Positions 15,872-24,826 of a stretch of 40,503 bases of DNA are shown here, one piece after another. Below the pieces are notes generated by a model. It made no database searches and was not told the origin of the DNA. It saw only the letters and a program-made list of their open reading frames with translations. Origin of the DNA: LH-M37 sp032251315 (GTDB lineage: Bacteria > Pseudomonadota > Gammaproteobacteria > SZUA-229); the NCBI GenBank assembly GCA_032251315.1, contig JAVVEE010000018.1, forward strand, positions 1 through 40,503. Direction: 5' to 3'. A program made the translations under genes and the position numbers. Within the stretch, counting starts at the first letter, position 1. Every line of letters begins with the position of its first letter.

Positions 15872-17188
15872 GTGATAAAAAGACAATCGAAAAACATATT
15901 AATTGTGGCCGCGATGATGGGCACAATGGCGGCCTCGACCGCACAGGCCGCTAACTGGCTAATGCTACAGGGCACAGAACGCGATGCAGCCGCTCCGAGA
16001 GCAAAAGTATGGGGCTTCATACAGCCTGAATACACCTCTACCAGTGGCACGCCCCTTCAGGCAGGCCCCTGGAAAGGACAGGACGCCGTCTTCAACCAGA
16101 TGAGGCCCAATCTGAAGACCAACAAAGGCTTCAACATCCTGCGTGCCCGCCTGGGCGTACGGGGTACCGGCCTGCCGCTGGACAGCAATGTTAACTACTT
16201 TTTACTGGCAGAGCTTGGTAACAATGGCATTACCGGCGGCGACAACGGCAGTACAAAACTGACCGATGCCAGTATCACACTCAATCATATCGATGGCGCT
16301 CGTTTTCGAGTAGGCCAGTTCAAAACTCCAGGTTCGGAAGAAGGCCTGCAGGCGATCCATGTGTTTGACTACATCAACTTCACGGGCGCAACCAACGGGT
16401 TGTTACTGGAACGCTTTTTCGACGGTGATGGCTCAGACCTAAAAGATGCCAATCGGCAGAATGGATCGGTTGGCGCCTTCCGTGATATCGGTATCCAGAT
16501 GTTTGACACCTTCAAGGTTAGTGACTGGGAACACAGTTATGCGGTGATGGTAGGCAATGGCAACGGCATCAATCGTACCGACAACAATGACAGCATGGAG
16601 ACCTACCTGTACTGGTCTTCTGAACAGGTTTATGCCGGCGCCGGTCCGCGTCGTGAAGGCTGGAAGCTGTTTGCCTGGAATCAGGATGGTAAACGGACGC
16701 TGACAAAAAATGGTGCCGGCGAATATGATCGGACCCGCTCAGGCCTGGGCACGACCTTCAAAAAAGGCAAACAACGGGCGGCCTTTGAATATATTACCGC
16801 TGATGGCATGATCTTCAATGGTACCGATGGTGGTGCGGTTCCGGGTAGCAGAAATAATCCTGACTCAGCCACGGCATCATTCAACATGGAGACCAAAGGC
16901 GAAGCCGACGGCTATTATGTGCACTATGGTTATGCACTGACTAACGAGCTGGAACTGGATCTGCGTTACGACGTTTACAATCGCATGACCGATGTGGCGG
17001 CAAAAGAACGTAAATTCGACACCCTGACAGTAGGTGCGCAGTACTTCTTTAACAAGAAGAGTCGACTGATCGTCAATTATGAAGCCAGAAATGCAGAAGC
17101 GCCAAATCTGGCATCAACACATCCAGCCAATCAGATTCTTGATGGCATGGATGATCGCCTCTCCGCCCAGCTTCTGATTATTTTCTAG
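15872..17188 (+). CDS. Outer-membrane porin of the OprO/OprP (phosphate-selective porin) family
   Basis: This 438-residue protein has a signal peptide (about 1-26, ending STAQA|AN) and a mature part of alternating aromatic/polar beta-strands. It ends in Phe (AQLLIIF), the usual outer-membrane assembly signal. The layout (AKVWGFIQPEY start, LRARLGVRG, FRVGQFKTP, ELDLRYDVYN) fits the OprO/P-like family. Substrate cannot be told from sequence, so phosphate specificity should not be assumed. The start is GTG with GGGAG upstream. It lies 89 bases after the secreted DsrE-like gene with no terminator between, so it probably belongs to the same ECF-driven unit, and it ends at a strong terminator. Confidence 0.8.
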   Translation: MIKRQSKNILIVAAMMGTMAASTAQAANWLMLQGTERDAAAPRAKVWGFIQPEYTSTSGTPLQAGPWKGQDAVFNQMRPNLKTNKGFNILRARLGVRGTGLPLDSNVNYFLLAELGNNGITGGDNGSTKLTDASITLNHIDGARFRVGQFKTPGSEEGLQAIHVFDYINFTGATNGLLLERFFDGDGSDLKDANRQNGSVGAFRDIGIQMFDTFKVSDWEHSYAVMVGNGNGINRTDNNDSMETYLYWSSEQVYAGAGPRREGWKLFAWNQDGKRTLTKNGAGEYDRTRSGLGTTFKKGKQRAAFEYITADGMIFNGTDGGAVPGSRNNPDSATASFNMETKGEADGYYVHYGYALTNELELDLRYDVYNRMTDVAAKERKFDTLTVGAQYFFNKKSRLIVNYEARNAEAPNLASTHPANQILDGMDDRLSAQLLIIF

Positions 17189-17246
17189 AGCGAGCTCTTC
17201 TAAGCTATCAGTTGCTAATAAATATAATAACTCTGATTCTTCCTTT

Positions 17247-17273
17247 GCCCCGGTCTATACCGGGGCTTTTTTT
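17247..17273 (+). terminator. Intrinsic terminator after the porin gene
   Basis: GCCCCGGT (17247-17254), loop CTAT, ACCGGGGC (17259-17266), then seven T. The 8-bp GC-rich stem plus T run is a textbook Rho-independent terminator. Confidence 0.9.
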
Positions 17274-17367
17274 AGCCTTAGAAATTGATAGGTAAAAAAA
17301 GTGATCAACATGGTAGAAGCATTAACCGTAGTCGTTTTTAAAACCTTAACAATTTGAGGAACATATT

Positions 17368-17841
17368 ATGAAATATTTTATGAAATCAACCGGACTCATT
17401 ACCGTATTCATTATCACCATTTTAACTAGCGCCCAGCTGTATGCACAGGCCGACGACGGCATTGAGCGCATCAAAAGCGCTTACAGTGTGACAGAGACTA
17501 TCGACAGGCTGGAGAATGCGCTGAAGACCAAAGGCATGACCGTCTTCAAACGTATAAGCCATTCAGATAACGCCGAAAAAGTCGGCCTCGATCTTCGGCC
17601 TACCGAGCTCCTGGTATTCGGCAATCCAAAACTGGGCACACTATTGATGCAGTGTCAGCAATTATCAGCGATTGACCTGCCGATGAAAGCCCTGGCCTAT
17701 GAAGACGAACAGGGCCAGGTATGGCTGGCATACAACAAACCCGAATACCTAGAAAACCGACATCGTATAAAAAACTGTGACGAAGCGCTGCAAAAAATCA
17801 GCAAGGCACTGGCTAATTTTTCCAGGATGGCTACTGAATAA
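17368..17841 (+). CDS. Secreted DUF302 protein
   Basis: This 157-residue protein has a signal peptide (about 1-27, LTSAQLYAQA). It carries a DUF302 domain, recognisable by AYSVTETIDRLENALKTKGM, FKRISHSDNAEKVGL, the signature ELLVFGNPKLGTLLMQ, and LPMKALAYEDEQGQVW. The molecular function of DUF302 is not established. AGGA upstream of the ATG supports the start. The gene follows the porin across a strong terminator and so has its own promoter, although I saw no clear copy of the ECF motif in its upstream region. It is convergent with the hydrolase gene. Cysteines occur at MQCQQ and KNCDEA and could form a disulfide. Confidence 0.85.
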   Translation: MKYFMKSTGLITVFIITILTSAQLYAQADDGIERIKSAYSVTETIDRLENALKTKGMTVFKRISHSDNAEKVGLDLRPTELLVFGNPKLGTLLMQCQQLSAIDLPMKALAYEDEQGQVWLAYNKPEYLENRHRIKNCDEALQKISKALANFSRMATE

Positions 17842-17869
17842 ATATATTTTCTAACTATGGATATTACGA

Positions 17870-18751
17870 CTAGAAATAATATTTTCGAACATCCGATAAC
17901 GTTAAAGCCGTCAAATAATCAAGCAGCAGTTGCCGGTTTTCAGTTTTATTAAAAATCCGATTATGGGTACCGGTAACCACTTGCAATTTTTTGGGCTCAT
18001 TAGCCGCTTCATATAAAGCCAGTGCATGTTCAAACGGGATGATTTCATCTTCTTTGCTATGCATTAGCATTAAGGGAATGGGCGCTATTTGCGCGACTGC
18101 ATCCAAAGGTCGGTAGCTGTTATCCATGGTCAAAGACAACGGCCACTGCAATAGCCAGGTAAGCCAGCTGACCGATAACACGTCTTGCGTCACTTGCCGG
18201 TAATCGGAAAAAGCCTCAACCGTAATGAGTGCCTGTATTCTATCCTTGTGCTCACTATGCGCCACTGCATGAATCGCCAGGCTCGCACCCAGACTGTATC
18301 CCATCACAATCAGATTCTCACTATTAGCCAGTTGTTTTACGCTGTAGCCAATCGCAGTTTCAACATCTCTGATCACCGCATCAAGCTGCGGTGTTCCCTC
18401 TGACTTACCGTAACCTCGATAATCAAAAAGATAAACGTCATAACCATGATCCGTTAGCCAGTAAACATTGGCAAAATGCGTAGAGATATTTTCGCCATTG
18501 CCCTGAAAAAATAAAATCGTGCCGTTATGAACATCTTTGGATAAAAGCTTCCAGCCATGTAATTTAAGCCCATCATGGGTTTCAAGCTGAACATTCTCAT
18601 ATATCACACCCAGTCTCTCGGGCGTAGCGAATTGAGTACGTTGTGGTTGAAATAAAACATGGGTACAGCCCGACAGCATTGCCAGTAAAAGTATGCAGGT
18701 GAGAATTTTCAGCCATTTCAGGCATAAGTGGTTGATATTGTAATAAAGCAT
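17870..18751 (-). CDS. Alpha/beta hydrolase lipoprotein (serine aminopeptidase S33-like)
   Basis: This 293-residue protein has a lipoprotein signal (lipobox LSGC, Cys29). The hydrolase core has FFQGNGENIS (oxyanion region), DYRGYGKSEG, the nucleophile elbow GYSLGAS with Ser153, an acidic residue about 235 (HSKEDEIIP), and His263 (GTHNRIF). This is a complete catalytic triad of the YfhR/Bem46-like type; the substrate is unknown. Placement in the envelope is inferred from the lipobox. Only a weak AAAAGA lies before the ATG. It is convergent with the DUF302 gene (28 bases between) and followed upstream by more than 500 bases of noncoding DNA. Confidence 0.85.
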   Translation of the reverse strand: MLYYNINHLCLKWLKILTCILLLAMLSGCTHVLFQPQRTQFATPERLGVIYENVQLETHDGLKLHGWKLLSKDVHNGTILFFQGNGENISTHFANVYWLTDHGYDVYLFDYRGYGKSEGTPQLDAVIRDVETAIGYSVKQLANSENLIVMGYSLGASLAIHAVAHSEHKDRIQALITVEAFSDYRQVTQDVLSVSWLTWLLQWPLSLTMDNSYRPLDAVAQIAPIPLMLMHSKEDEIIPFEHALALYEAANEPKKLQVVTGTHNRIFNKTENRQLLLDYLTALTLSDVRKYYF

Positions 18752-19266
18752 TCTTTTCGGTATCTCATCAAGAAACGTAAAATAAAACGAGCTTCATTAA
18801 CGCTGAAGCGAGTTACAGCTGGCTTCTATTATTATCGAATCTTTCTTTAATACATAGAAGTAGCGCGCGATTTAGGTTTTCAGCGACATCCGCGTCGGAG
18901 AATATAAAAACCAACTGATCGCCTGAGCGCGCCTGATAATCGTTCACTTACAGCCTGACAGGCAAGTCACGAGCCAAAGCAGCTTATAAACCACTGATAT
19001 AAAGAGAATTATCCTCGAAGACAGAATAAAAGCCGAAATATAGCCCTATTTTAAATATGCCAGTGACCTGACTGGAAGCATCCAGACTCATAGCGAAAAC
19101 CAGCGCATATTCTAATCTTAGCCATTAACAACTGATAGCAAAATTAACCAAAAACACCTGATGAAATCACCCTGACGAGAAGCTCAGGTATGGCTTGCAA
19201 CTAGTGCAATAGTTGTTTTAGTATTGGCACTCGTTCAAAAAACCTTCTTCTAAAGGGAGATCAATA
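18752..19266. other. Intergenic stretch without a recognisable gene
   Basis: About 515 bases between two divergent genes. A weak promoter-like pair, TTGCAA at 19195 and TTAGTA 17 bases on, precedes the DUF3015 gene. I see no RNA gene, strong repeat or coding frame with a ribosome binding site. Confidence 0.4.
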
Positions 19267-19743
19267 ATGAAAAAGACAATAATTAGCATTGCACTGTTAG
19301 GGCTTTCCTCTACCGCTATGGCAGAAGCACCCGGTGGCCCGGACTGCGGTTGGGGCAACATGCTGTTTGAAGGTCAGGCAGGTATTGCACCACACTTTCT
19401 GGCAACAACCACCAACGGCACTTCAGGTAACAAAACCTTCGGCATGACTTCCGGCACTAACGGCTGTTCTGTAGACGGTAAACTCACATACGGCGGCAAA
19501 TCGTTGCTGGGTTCTATCATGGGCGAATTCTCTGAAGATGTTGCTCGTGGTGAAGGTGAAGCGCTGAATGCAGTCGCAGTAATGTATGGCATAGAGCAGC
19601 AAGATCGCGCCAGCTTTGCTACTGCCATGCACACTAACTTCCAGACACTTTTCCCAAGTGAAAATGTGACTGCGGACGAAGTAATGGCCTCAATGAACGA
19701 AATTATGAAAGCCGATGCGCAATTAGCAAAATACGTTGCTTAA
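19267..19743 (+). CDS. Secreted DUF3015 protein
   Basis: This 158-residue protein has a signal peptide (about 1-19, SSTAMA|EAPGGP). The mature start (PDCGWGNMLF) with GIAPHFLATTTNGTSG, TFGMTSGTNGCSVDGKL and an alanine-rich helical C terminus fits DUF3015. The two cysteines (CGWG and NGCSV) could form a disulfide. The function of the family is unknown. AGGGAG before the ATG is a strong ribosome binding site. It is followed by a UUCG-capped terminator and then by a DUF4105 gene on the same strand; I recall these two families as frequent neighbours, which would suggest a joint envelope role. Confidence 0.8.
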   Translation: MKKTIISIALLGLSSTAMAEAPGGPDCGWGNMLFEGQAGIAPHFLATTTNGTSGNKTFGMTSGTNGCSVDGKLTYGGKSLLGSIMGEFSEDVARGEGEALNAVAVMYGIEQQDRASFATAMHTNFQTLFPSENVTADEVMASMNEIMKADAQLAKYVA

Positions 19744-19772
19744 GCATCGACTTTTTTAAACGTTTAATAAAA

Positions 19773-19806
19773 AGCCCCGTTTCTTCGGAGACGGGGCTTT
19801 TTTTTG
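19773..19806 (+). terminator. UUCG-capped intrinsic terminator after the DUF3015 gene
   Basis: AGCCCCGT (19773-19780) pairs with ACGGGGCT (19791-19798). The inner TTC/GGA-type pairs close a TTCG tetraloop (19784-19787), and a run of T follows. A short A run before the stem would also give the reverse strand a T tail. The terminator ends only about 45 bases before the chosen start of the next gene. Confidence 0.9.
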
Positions 19807-19848
19807 AAAATCTATTTGAATAAAAAAACCTACAGAATATTCACCAAA

Positions 19849-21756
19849 ATGCAGTCCGTTAGCCTTAAGACTTTGCACAACTCCTTCATGTTTATTTTAA
19901 TCCTGTGCTTTTCCAGTCCGGGCTTTAGCTCTACAGGTGATACTGCACACTACATTAATACACTGCAACAGCAAGCCATCAACCAACAGCTCTGGCAGGA
20001 GCAGGAATGGTTAAATCTCCTGCACTATGATGTTATTAATAGAGCGGATCATGCCTACCTCAGCCAGGTTGACGATGATCGCTTCTTTAACGCCATCGAT
20101 GGAAAAACCAACTCAAAAGCTGAGTTACTGGAAACCATTACTTCTTTTTTCAACACCGAAATAAGCGATGACACTCACACATTATGTCGTTTTGTCGCAC
20201 GCTTTGACTGGCTGAACAAGAAACTTTCTTTTGATAACAGTCGGCTCCCCCCTGCCCACTGCAAGGAATATGATGAATGGCACAATCAGGTCGATGCCGA
20301 CCATGTGACCATGATATTTCCCGCCTATCATCTCAATAGTCCTTCATCGATGTTTGGCCACACCCTGCTTAGAATGGACAAAAAGTTTGGTGACACCGAG
20401 TCCGAATGGCTGTCGTTTGCGGTTAATTTTGGCGCTGAAACCAATGCCGATGACAACTCTCTTTTTTACGCCTTTAAAGGCCTGGCCGGCGGTTACCCCG
20501 GCATTTTCATTGTCACCCCCTATTTTAAAAAAATCCAGGAATACAATCGCATCGAAAATCGCGATATCTGGGAGTACCCGTTGAATCTCACCCCCGAAGA
20601 AACCCATCGCATGCTGCAACATCTGTGGGAGCTCAAGGAGATGAATTTTGATTATTTCTTTTTCGATGAAAACTGTTCCTACCGCTTGCTGGAATTACTG
20701 GAAGTGGCACGGCCGGGCATAGAGCTCACCGATGATTTTGCGTTAACCGCCATACCGGTTGATACCGTCAGGGCGATTGAGCGCGCCAATCTAGTAAAAT
20801 CCATCAATTACCGTCCTTCTCAGGCTACCGCCTTGCAGCATTTGCTGGATGACATGAGCACCACTGAACAGGCTTTGGTGCGGGCGCTGGCTGAGGAGAT
20901 CAACGCTGTCGAATCAGAAGATTTTAAAGACCTGTCCGACACTCAGCAACATCAGGTTGTTGACGCCGCCTATAAATATATTCGTTACCAGCAAACCGGT
21001 GTAGCGCGCGACCCCGACCTGGCCAAACGCAGTTATCAGCTACTCACCCAGCTCAACACTTATCCGGCAACAAAATCGTCTGTCTATGCCGCACCAGCTT
21101 CACCCGAAGCCAGCCATAATAGCCGTCGCGTCTCCGTCGGTGGCGGTGAGCGCATGGATAAGGCTTATGCTGAATTGAGCTATAAATTCTCTTTCCACGA
21201 TCTGGAAGATAATGAGCATGGGTTTCTGCGTGGTGCGCAAATTAACATGGGCCATATCCAGATAAGAGCTGATCGTGATAATACAAAACTACACCGGTTT
21301 GATCTAATCGATATCTTTTCCCTTACCCCGCGCACCGATTTCTTCACGCCACTTTCCTGGCGCATCTACACCGGCCTGGAACGACAGCCGACTGGATATA
21401 AAGATAACCTGGTAGCTCACGTCACCGGCGGTGCGGGCGTGTCTTATGCGCTGTGGAAAAACAGTCAGATCTACGGCCTGGGCATGCTGCGTCTTGAACA
21501 CAACAACGACATGAACAACAACGTCGAGCCGGGCGTGGGTTTACTGACCGGACTACTGCATCACTTCGGCAGCAGCACGGCACACCTGGAATTGAGCGGG
21601 GAACAGTTCAAGGATGATATTTATCGGATGAGAAGCGTATACAAACACAACTTCGTTATTAGCACTAACCATTCGATAAAATTCACCGCCAAACGGGAAT
21701 GGCATTCTTCGATCCGATTTTCTGAACTGAATTTAAGTTACCAGTATTATTTCTAA
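19849..21756 (+). CDS. DUF4105 / Lnb N-terminal-domain envelope protein
   Basis: This is a periplasmic or outer-membrane protein of about 635 residues. A signal peptide ends near FSSPGFSS. The N-terminal DUF4105 (Lnb N-terminal) domain has its two hallmark motifs, PSSMFGHTLLRMD (His about 171) and FFDENCSYRLLELLE (Cys about 276), which resemble a papain-like Cys/His pair. The C-terminal third (from about 420) alternates like beta-strands (AELSYKFSF, AHLELSGEQ) and ends in YQYYF, suggesting a barrel or outer-membrane-associated domain. The open frame extends to a TTG at 19804 inside the terminator, which cannot be the start; ATG 19849 or ATG 19888 are candidates, neither with a good ribosome binding site. 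Enzymatic activity is inferred only. Confidence 0.75.
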   Translation: MQSVSLKTLHNSFMFILILCFSSPGFSSTGDTAHYINTLQQQAINQQLWQEQEWLNLLHYDVINRADHAYLSQVDDDRFFNAIDGKTNSKAELLETITSFFNTEISDDTHTLCRFVARFDWLNKKLSFDNSRLPPAHCKEYDEWHNQVDADHVTMIFPAYHLNSPSSMFGHTLLRMDKKFGDTESEWLSFAVNFGAETNADDNSLFYAFKGLAGGYPGIFIVTPYFKKIQEYNRIENRDIWEYPLNLTPEETHRMLQHLWELKEMNFDYFFFDENCSYRLLELLEVARPGIELTDDFALTAIPVDTVRAIERANLVKSINYRPSQATALQHLLDDMSTTEQALVRALAEEINAVESEDFKDLSDTQQHQVVDAAYKYIRYQQTGVARDPDLAKRSYQLLTQLNTYPATKSSVYAAPASPEASHNSRRVSVGGGERMDKAYAELSYKFSFHDLEDNEHGFLRGAQINMGHIQIRADRDNTKLHRFDLIDIFSLTPRTDFFTPLSWRIYTGLERQPTGYKDNLVAHVTGGAGVSYALWKNSQIYGLGMLRLEHNNDMNNNVEPGVGLLTGLLHHFGSSTAHLELSGEQFKDDIYRMRSVYKHNFVISTNHSIKFTAKREWHSSIRFSELNLSYQYYF

Positions 21757-21761
21757 AACAT

Positions 21762-22976
21762 TTAGAAATATAAATAATTAACCTGATCACCTTTGTTGAT
21801 GGCTTTATCGACCGGCACTTCCACCAGCCCATCCGCCCAGCAGGTCGAACTCAGTACCCCCGAACCCTGATGCGGGTACAGTGTTGCCCGCAGGCCCTGC
21901 TCGGATTCAATCAAACGCACGCGTAAATATTCCTGTCTTTTCAGGCTCGGCCATTCGAAGTCTGCAACCACAGTCATTTTCACCGGCAGGTATTTTTCTG
22001 CGCCCTGTAATTTTAAAATTAACGGTTTTACGAACAATAAAAAGGTGACAAAAGTCGAAACCGGATTGCCGGGCAGGCCCATAAAAGTCGCCTTACCGAC
22101 TTTGCCGTAGGCCACCGGCTTGCCGGGTTTCATAGCGATGCGCCACATTTTCAATTCACCCAGTTGCTCCAGCGCGAGTCGCACGTAATCCTCTTCGCCC
22201 ACCGAGACGCCACCACTGGTCACGATCAAATCGGCACTGGCGGAGGCCCGCTGCAAAACCTCGAGCGTAGCATCCAGGGTATCGGGTACGATGCCCAGGT
22301 CGATGACTTCGCAGCCCAGCGATTTCAGCAAGCCCTTGATGATGTATTTATTGGAATTGTAAATCTGGCCCTGCGCCAGTTCATGGCCCGGCTCGACAAT
22401 TTCATCGCCGGTAAAAAAAGTCGCCACTTTTAGCTTTCTCGTCACCGCGACTTCCGCCAGCCCCACCGAAGCCAGCAAGCCCAGCTCTTGCGGCCGTAGC
22501 TGGTGCCCGGCTTTAAGCACTACGCTGCCCTGCGCGATATCTTCTCCGGCGCGGCGAATATTCTGCCCCGCCTTAACCGGTTTGTTGATAATGACCCGGT
22601 CACCGTCGCGCTGACAATGCTCCTGCATCACCACTGCATCGGCATTCGCGGGGATGGGGGCGCCGGTAAAAATTCGCGCCGCCGTGCCGGCTTCCAGCGC
22701 TCTGCCCACCTGCCCGGCGGGGATGCGTTGCGTCACCACCAGTGCTGTGCCGACCTCGCTGCAATCGGCGCTGCGAAGCGCATAACCGTCCATGGCGCTG
22801 TTGTCGTAACCGGGCACATTGATGGTGGAACGCAGATCATCTGCCAATATCCGGCTCAGTGCGTCTTCAATGTCTATCGCCTCAGACGGCTCAACAGCGG
22901 CAGCCGGTTCAAGAATCAGCGCTCTAGCCTGATCAACAGAAATTAACGATGGTGATGCACAACAATCTTCTGACAC
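21762..22976 (-). CDS. moeA: Molybdopterin molybdotransferase MoeA
   Basis: MoeA inserts molybdate into adenylated molybdopterin to make molybdenum cofactor in the cytoplasm. Family motifs are clear: PGYDNSAMDGYAL (about 55-67), FTGAPIPANADAVVMQE, GDEIVEPG, IYNSNKYIIKGLL, TSGGVSVGEEDYV, MKPGKPVAYG and GLPGNPVSTFVTF. The length of about 404 residues is normal. The frame opens at a TTG at 23024, overlapping moaB, but a GTG at 22976 with AGAGGA seven bases upstream is a much better start and was chosen. It is the second gene of a moaB-moeA operon, divergent from moaA across a region with an FNR-type site, which fits supply of cofactor for anaerobic enzymes such as nitrate reductase. Confidence 0.93.
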   Translation of the reverse strand: MSEDCCASPSLISVDQARALILEPAAAVEPSEAIDIEDALSRILADDLRSTINVPGYDNSAMDGYALRSADCSEVGTALVVTQRIPAGQVGRALEAGTAARIFTGAPIPANADAVVMQEHCQRDGDRVIINKPVKAGQNIRRAGEDIAQGSVVLKAGHQLRPQELGLLASVGLAEVAVTRKLKVATFFTGDEIVEPGHELAQGQIYNSNKYIIKGLLKSLGCEVIDLGIVPDTLDATLEVLQRASASADLIVTSGGVSVGEEDYVRLALEQLGELKMWRIAMKPGKPVAYGKVGKATFMGLPGNPVSTFVTFLLFVKPLILKLQGAEKYLPVKMTVVADFEWPSLKRQEYLRVRLIESEQGLRATLYPHQGSGVLSSTCWADGLVEVPVDKAINKGDQVNYLYF

Positions 22977-23013
22977 GCTTATATCCTCTTTCCTGGCGAA
23001 GGGTTGGCCAATG

Positions 23014-23532
23014 CTACTTTTCAAGCAGGCGGGGCATTAATTCGACCATATTGCAGGGGCCGTTGCGGTAATCCAGCTGTGGCCCGATGATATTGTCCCA
23101 GCCGGTGCGGCAGGCGCCGGTTGAACCCGGCAGGCAGAAGATAAAGGTGCCGTTGGCGGTGCCACCGAGCGCCCGTGAGGCCACGGTGGAGGTTTTTATT
23201 TCCTGATAGGAAATCCAGCGAAACAGCTCACCGATACCCTCAATCTCCTTGTCCAGCAACGGTTTGACGGCTTCCGGGGTAATATCGCGTCCGGTCAGGC
23301 CGGTGCCACCGGTGGTGATGATGACGTGTACCCCGGCATCTGCGATCCAGCGCGAGACCACGGCCCTGATTTGATAAACATCATCGACCACTATCGCCTT
23401 CTCGGCGCAGTGATGACCTGCCTCGGTCAGGCGATCAACCAGGGCCTTGCCAGAGCTGTCATTGTCCTCTGTGCGGCTGTCGGAAACGGTCATCACAGCG
23501 ATATTCACGGGGATTAGCTTGCGTTCACTCAT
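23014..23532 (-). CDS. moaB: Molybdenum cofactor biosynthesis protein MoaB
   Basis: This 172-residue protein belongs to the MoaB/Mog family, which adenylates molybdopterin before metal insertion. Motifs include VMTVSDSRTEDNDSSG at the N terminus, ITTGGTGLTGRDITPEAV, the SYQEIKTSTVASRALGG stretch and FCLPGSTGACRTGWDNI. GGAAG lies ten bases before the ATG. It heads the moaB-moeA unit. A GTGAT-N4-ATCAA site centred 98 bases upstream of the ATG would place a class II activated start site near 23588, leaving a leader of about 56 bases. Confidence 0.92.
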   Translation of the reverse strand: MSERKLIPVNIAVMTVSDSRTEDNDSSGKALVDRLTEAGHHCAEKAIVVDDVYQIRAVVSRWIADAGVHVIITTGGTGLTGRDITPEAVKPLLDKEIEGIGELFRWISYQEIKTSTVASRALGGTANGTFIFCLPGSTGACRTGWDNIIGPQLDYRNGPCNMVELMPRLLEK

Positions 23533-23622
23533 TATTAAAATACTTCCCGGTTATTGGCCTGTTATTCAAAAACGGATTAAATTCATTGTGGTCATATTGT
23601 CGCATTATCGCGGCTCTCTCCA

Positions 23623-23636
23623 GTGATGTAAATCAA
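23623..23636. promoter_or_regulatory. FNR/DNR-type site between moaB and moaA
   Basis: GTGATGTAAATCAA matches the FNR-family consensus TTGAT-N4-ATCAA in nine of ten positions. It lies in the divergent moaB/moaA region and is best placed for activating moaB-moeA. Confidence 0.6.
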
Positions 23637-23821
23637 GGCCTGACAATTGCGGACGCCTCAAATCCCAAAACCCAGCCTCAAGCCGCCGTCAATACGCTAC
23701 AATTGCGGCATCATCCAGCAAGTCCTCATCTGTTGTGTCTCTATTATTGAGATGGATCATGTTTATATGTATCTAGAGTCTGTAATATCAAAAACAGCAA
23801 CCAGAACCTGCCTAATATCTT

Positions 23822-24826
23822 ATGAGCTTTGAAACATCTGACCACAAAGTAGAGCTGATTGATCCTTTCCAAAGAAAGATCGAATATCTACGCCTGTCCG
23901 TTACAGACAAATGCAATATGCGCTGTTTCTACTGCATGCCTGAGCATTTCAAGGACTTCGAGCAACCTGAGCACTGGTTGAACTTTGATGAAATCGAGCG
24001 GGTCATCAGCGCCTTTGCCGAACTCGGTGTCTCGCGAATCAGGGTCACCGGCGGCGAGCCACTGGTACGTAAAAACCTCAACGAGCTGGTATACCGCATC
24101 AATCAACTGCCTGGCGTTGAAGACCTGTCGTTAAGTACCAATGCATCCCTGCTCTCCCGACACGCCCATTCCCTGCACGATGCCGGCGTCTCCCGCCTCA
24201 ACGTCAGCCTGGATTCACTCAGACCCAAGCGCTTCAAGGAGATTACCGGCAGCGATTTGCAACCCGTCCTTGATGGCTTGATGGCGGCGAAAGAGGCCGG
24301 ATTCAGCCCCGTCAAAATCAACATGGTGGCGATGAAAGGCATTAATGATGATGAATTCGAAGAGATGGTTGAATACTGTATTGAGAACGATTTCACCCTG
24401 CGCTTTATAGAAACCATGCCCGTCGGCGGTACCGGCCTCAAGGCCACCGATTACTACATCAATCTGGCCGAAGTTAAAGCCCGCCTGGCTCAGCGCTTTG
24501 ATTTGATACCCGGCGTCATGCCAGGTGGCGGCCCGGCACGTTATGTTCAGGTTAAAGGCACTGACCTGCGCATTGGTTTTATTACTCCCATCTCACAGCA
24601 CTTTTGCGAAACCTGCAACCGGGTACGAATGGGTGTTGATGGCACGCTGTATCTGTGCCTGGGTCAGGAGCATAAATATGAACTTCGCCCTCTGCTGCGT
24701 CAGGGCATCAGTGATGACGGGCTTAAAAATGCCATCATTGAAGCCATCGCCATCAAACCTGAAAAACATGAATTTCGTGACAAGCCTGACCAGATTGTAC
24801 GCTTCATGAATATGACCGGCGGTTAG
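23822..24826 (+). CDS. moaA: GTP 3',8-cyclase MoaA
   Basis: MoaA is the radical-SAM enzyme that converts GTP to the cyclic intermediate at the start of molybdopterin synthesis. The 334-residue protein has the SAM cluster cysteines 31, 35 and 38 (CNMRCFYC), the glycine motif TGGEPL, the second cluster at Cys262, Cys265 and Cys279 (CETCNRVR, then LYLC), and the C-terminal Gly-Gly (MNMTGG), all needed for activity. No Shine-Dalgarno precedes the ATG, so translation may be leaderless or weak. It is divergent from moaB-moeA and lies directly upstream of the first nirS, from which it is separated by 360 bases with tandem FNR-family sites. Confidence 0.95.
   Translation: MSFETSDHKVELIDPFQRKIEYLRLSVTDKCNMRCFYCMPEHFKDFEQPEHWLNFDEIERVISAFAELGVSRIRVTGGEPLVRKNLNELVYRINQLPGVEDLSLSTNASLLSRHAHSLHDAGVSRLNVSLDSLRPKRFKEITGSDLQPVLDGLMAAKEAGFSPVKINMVAMKGINDDEFEEMVEYCIENDFTLRFIETMPVGGTGLKATDYYINLAEVKARLAQRFDLIPGVMPGGGPARYVQVKGTDLRIGFITPISQHFCETCNRVRMGVDGTLYLCLGQEHKYELRPLLRQGISDDGLKNAIIEAIAIKPEKHEFRDKPDQIVRFMNMTGG

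Noticed and set aside
19150..19175. FNR site at TGATGAAATCA upstream of the DUF3015 gene
   Set aside because: The half-sites are separated by three bases instead of four, so the spacing is wrong for an FNR-family dimer.
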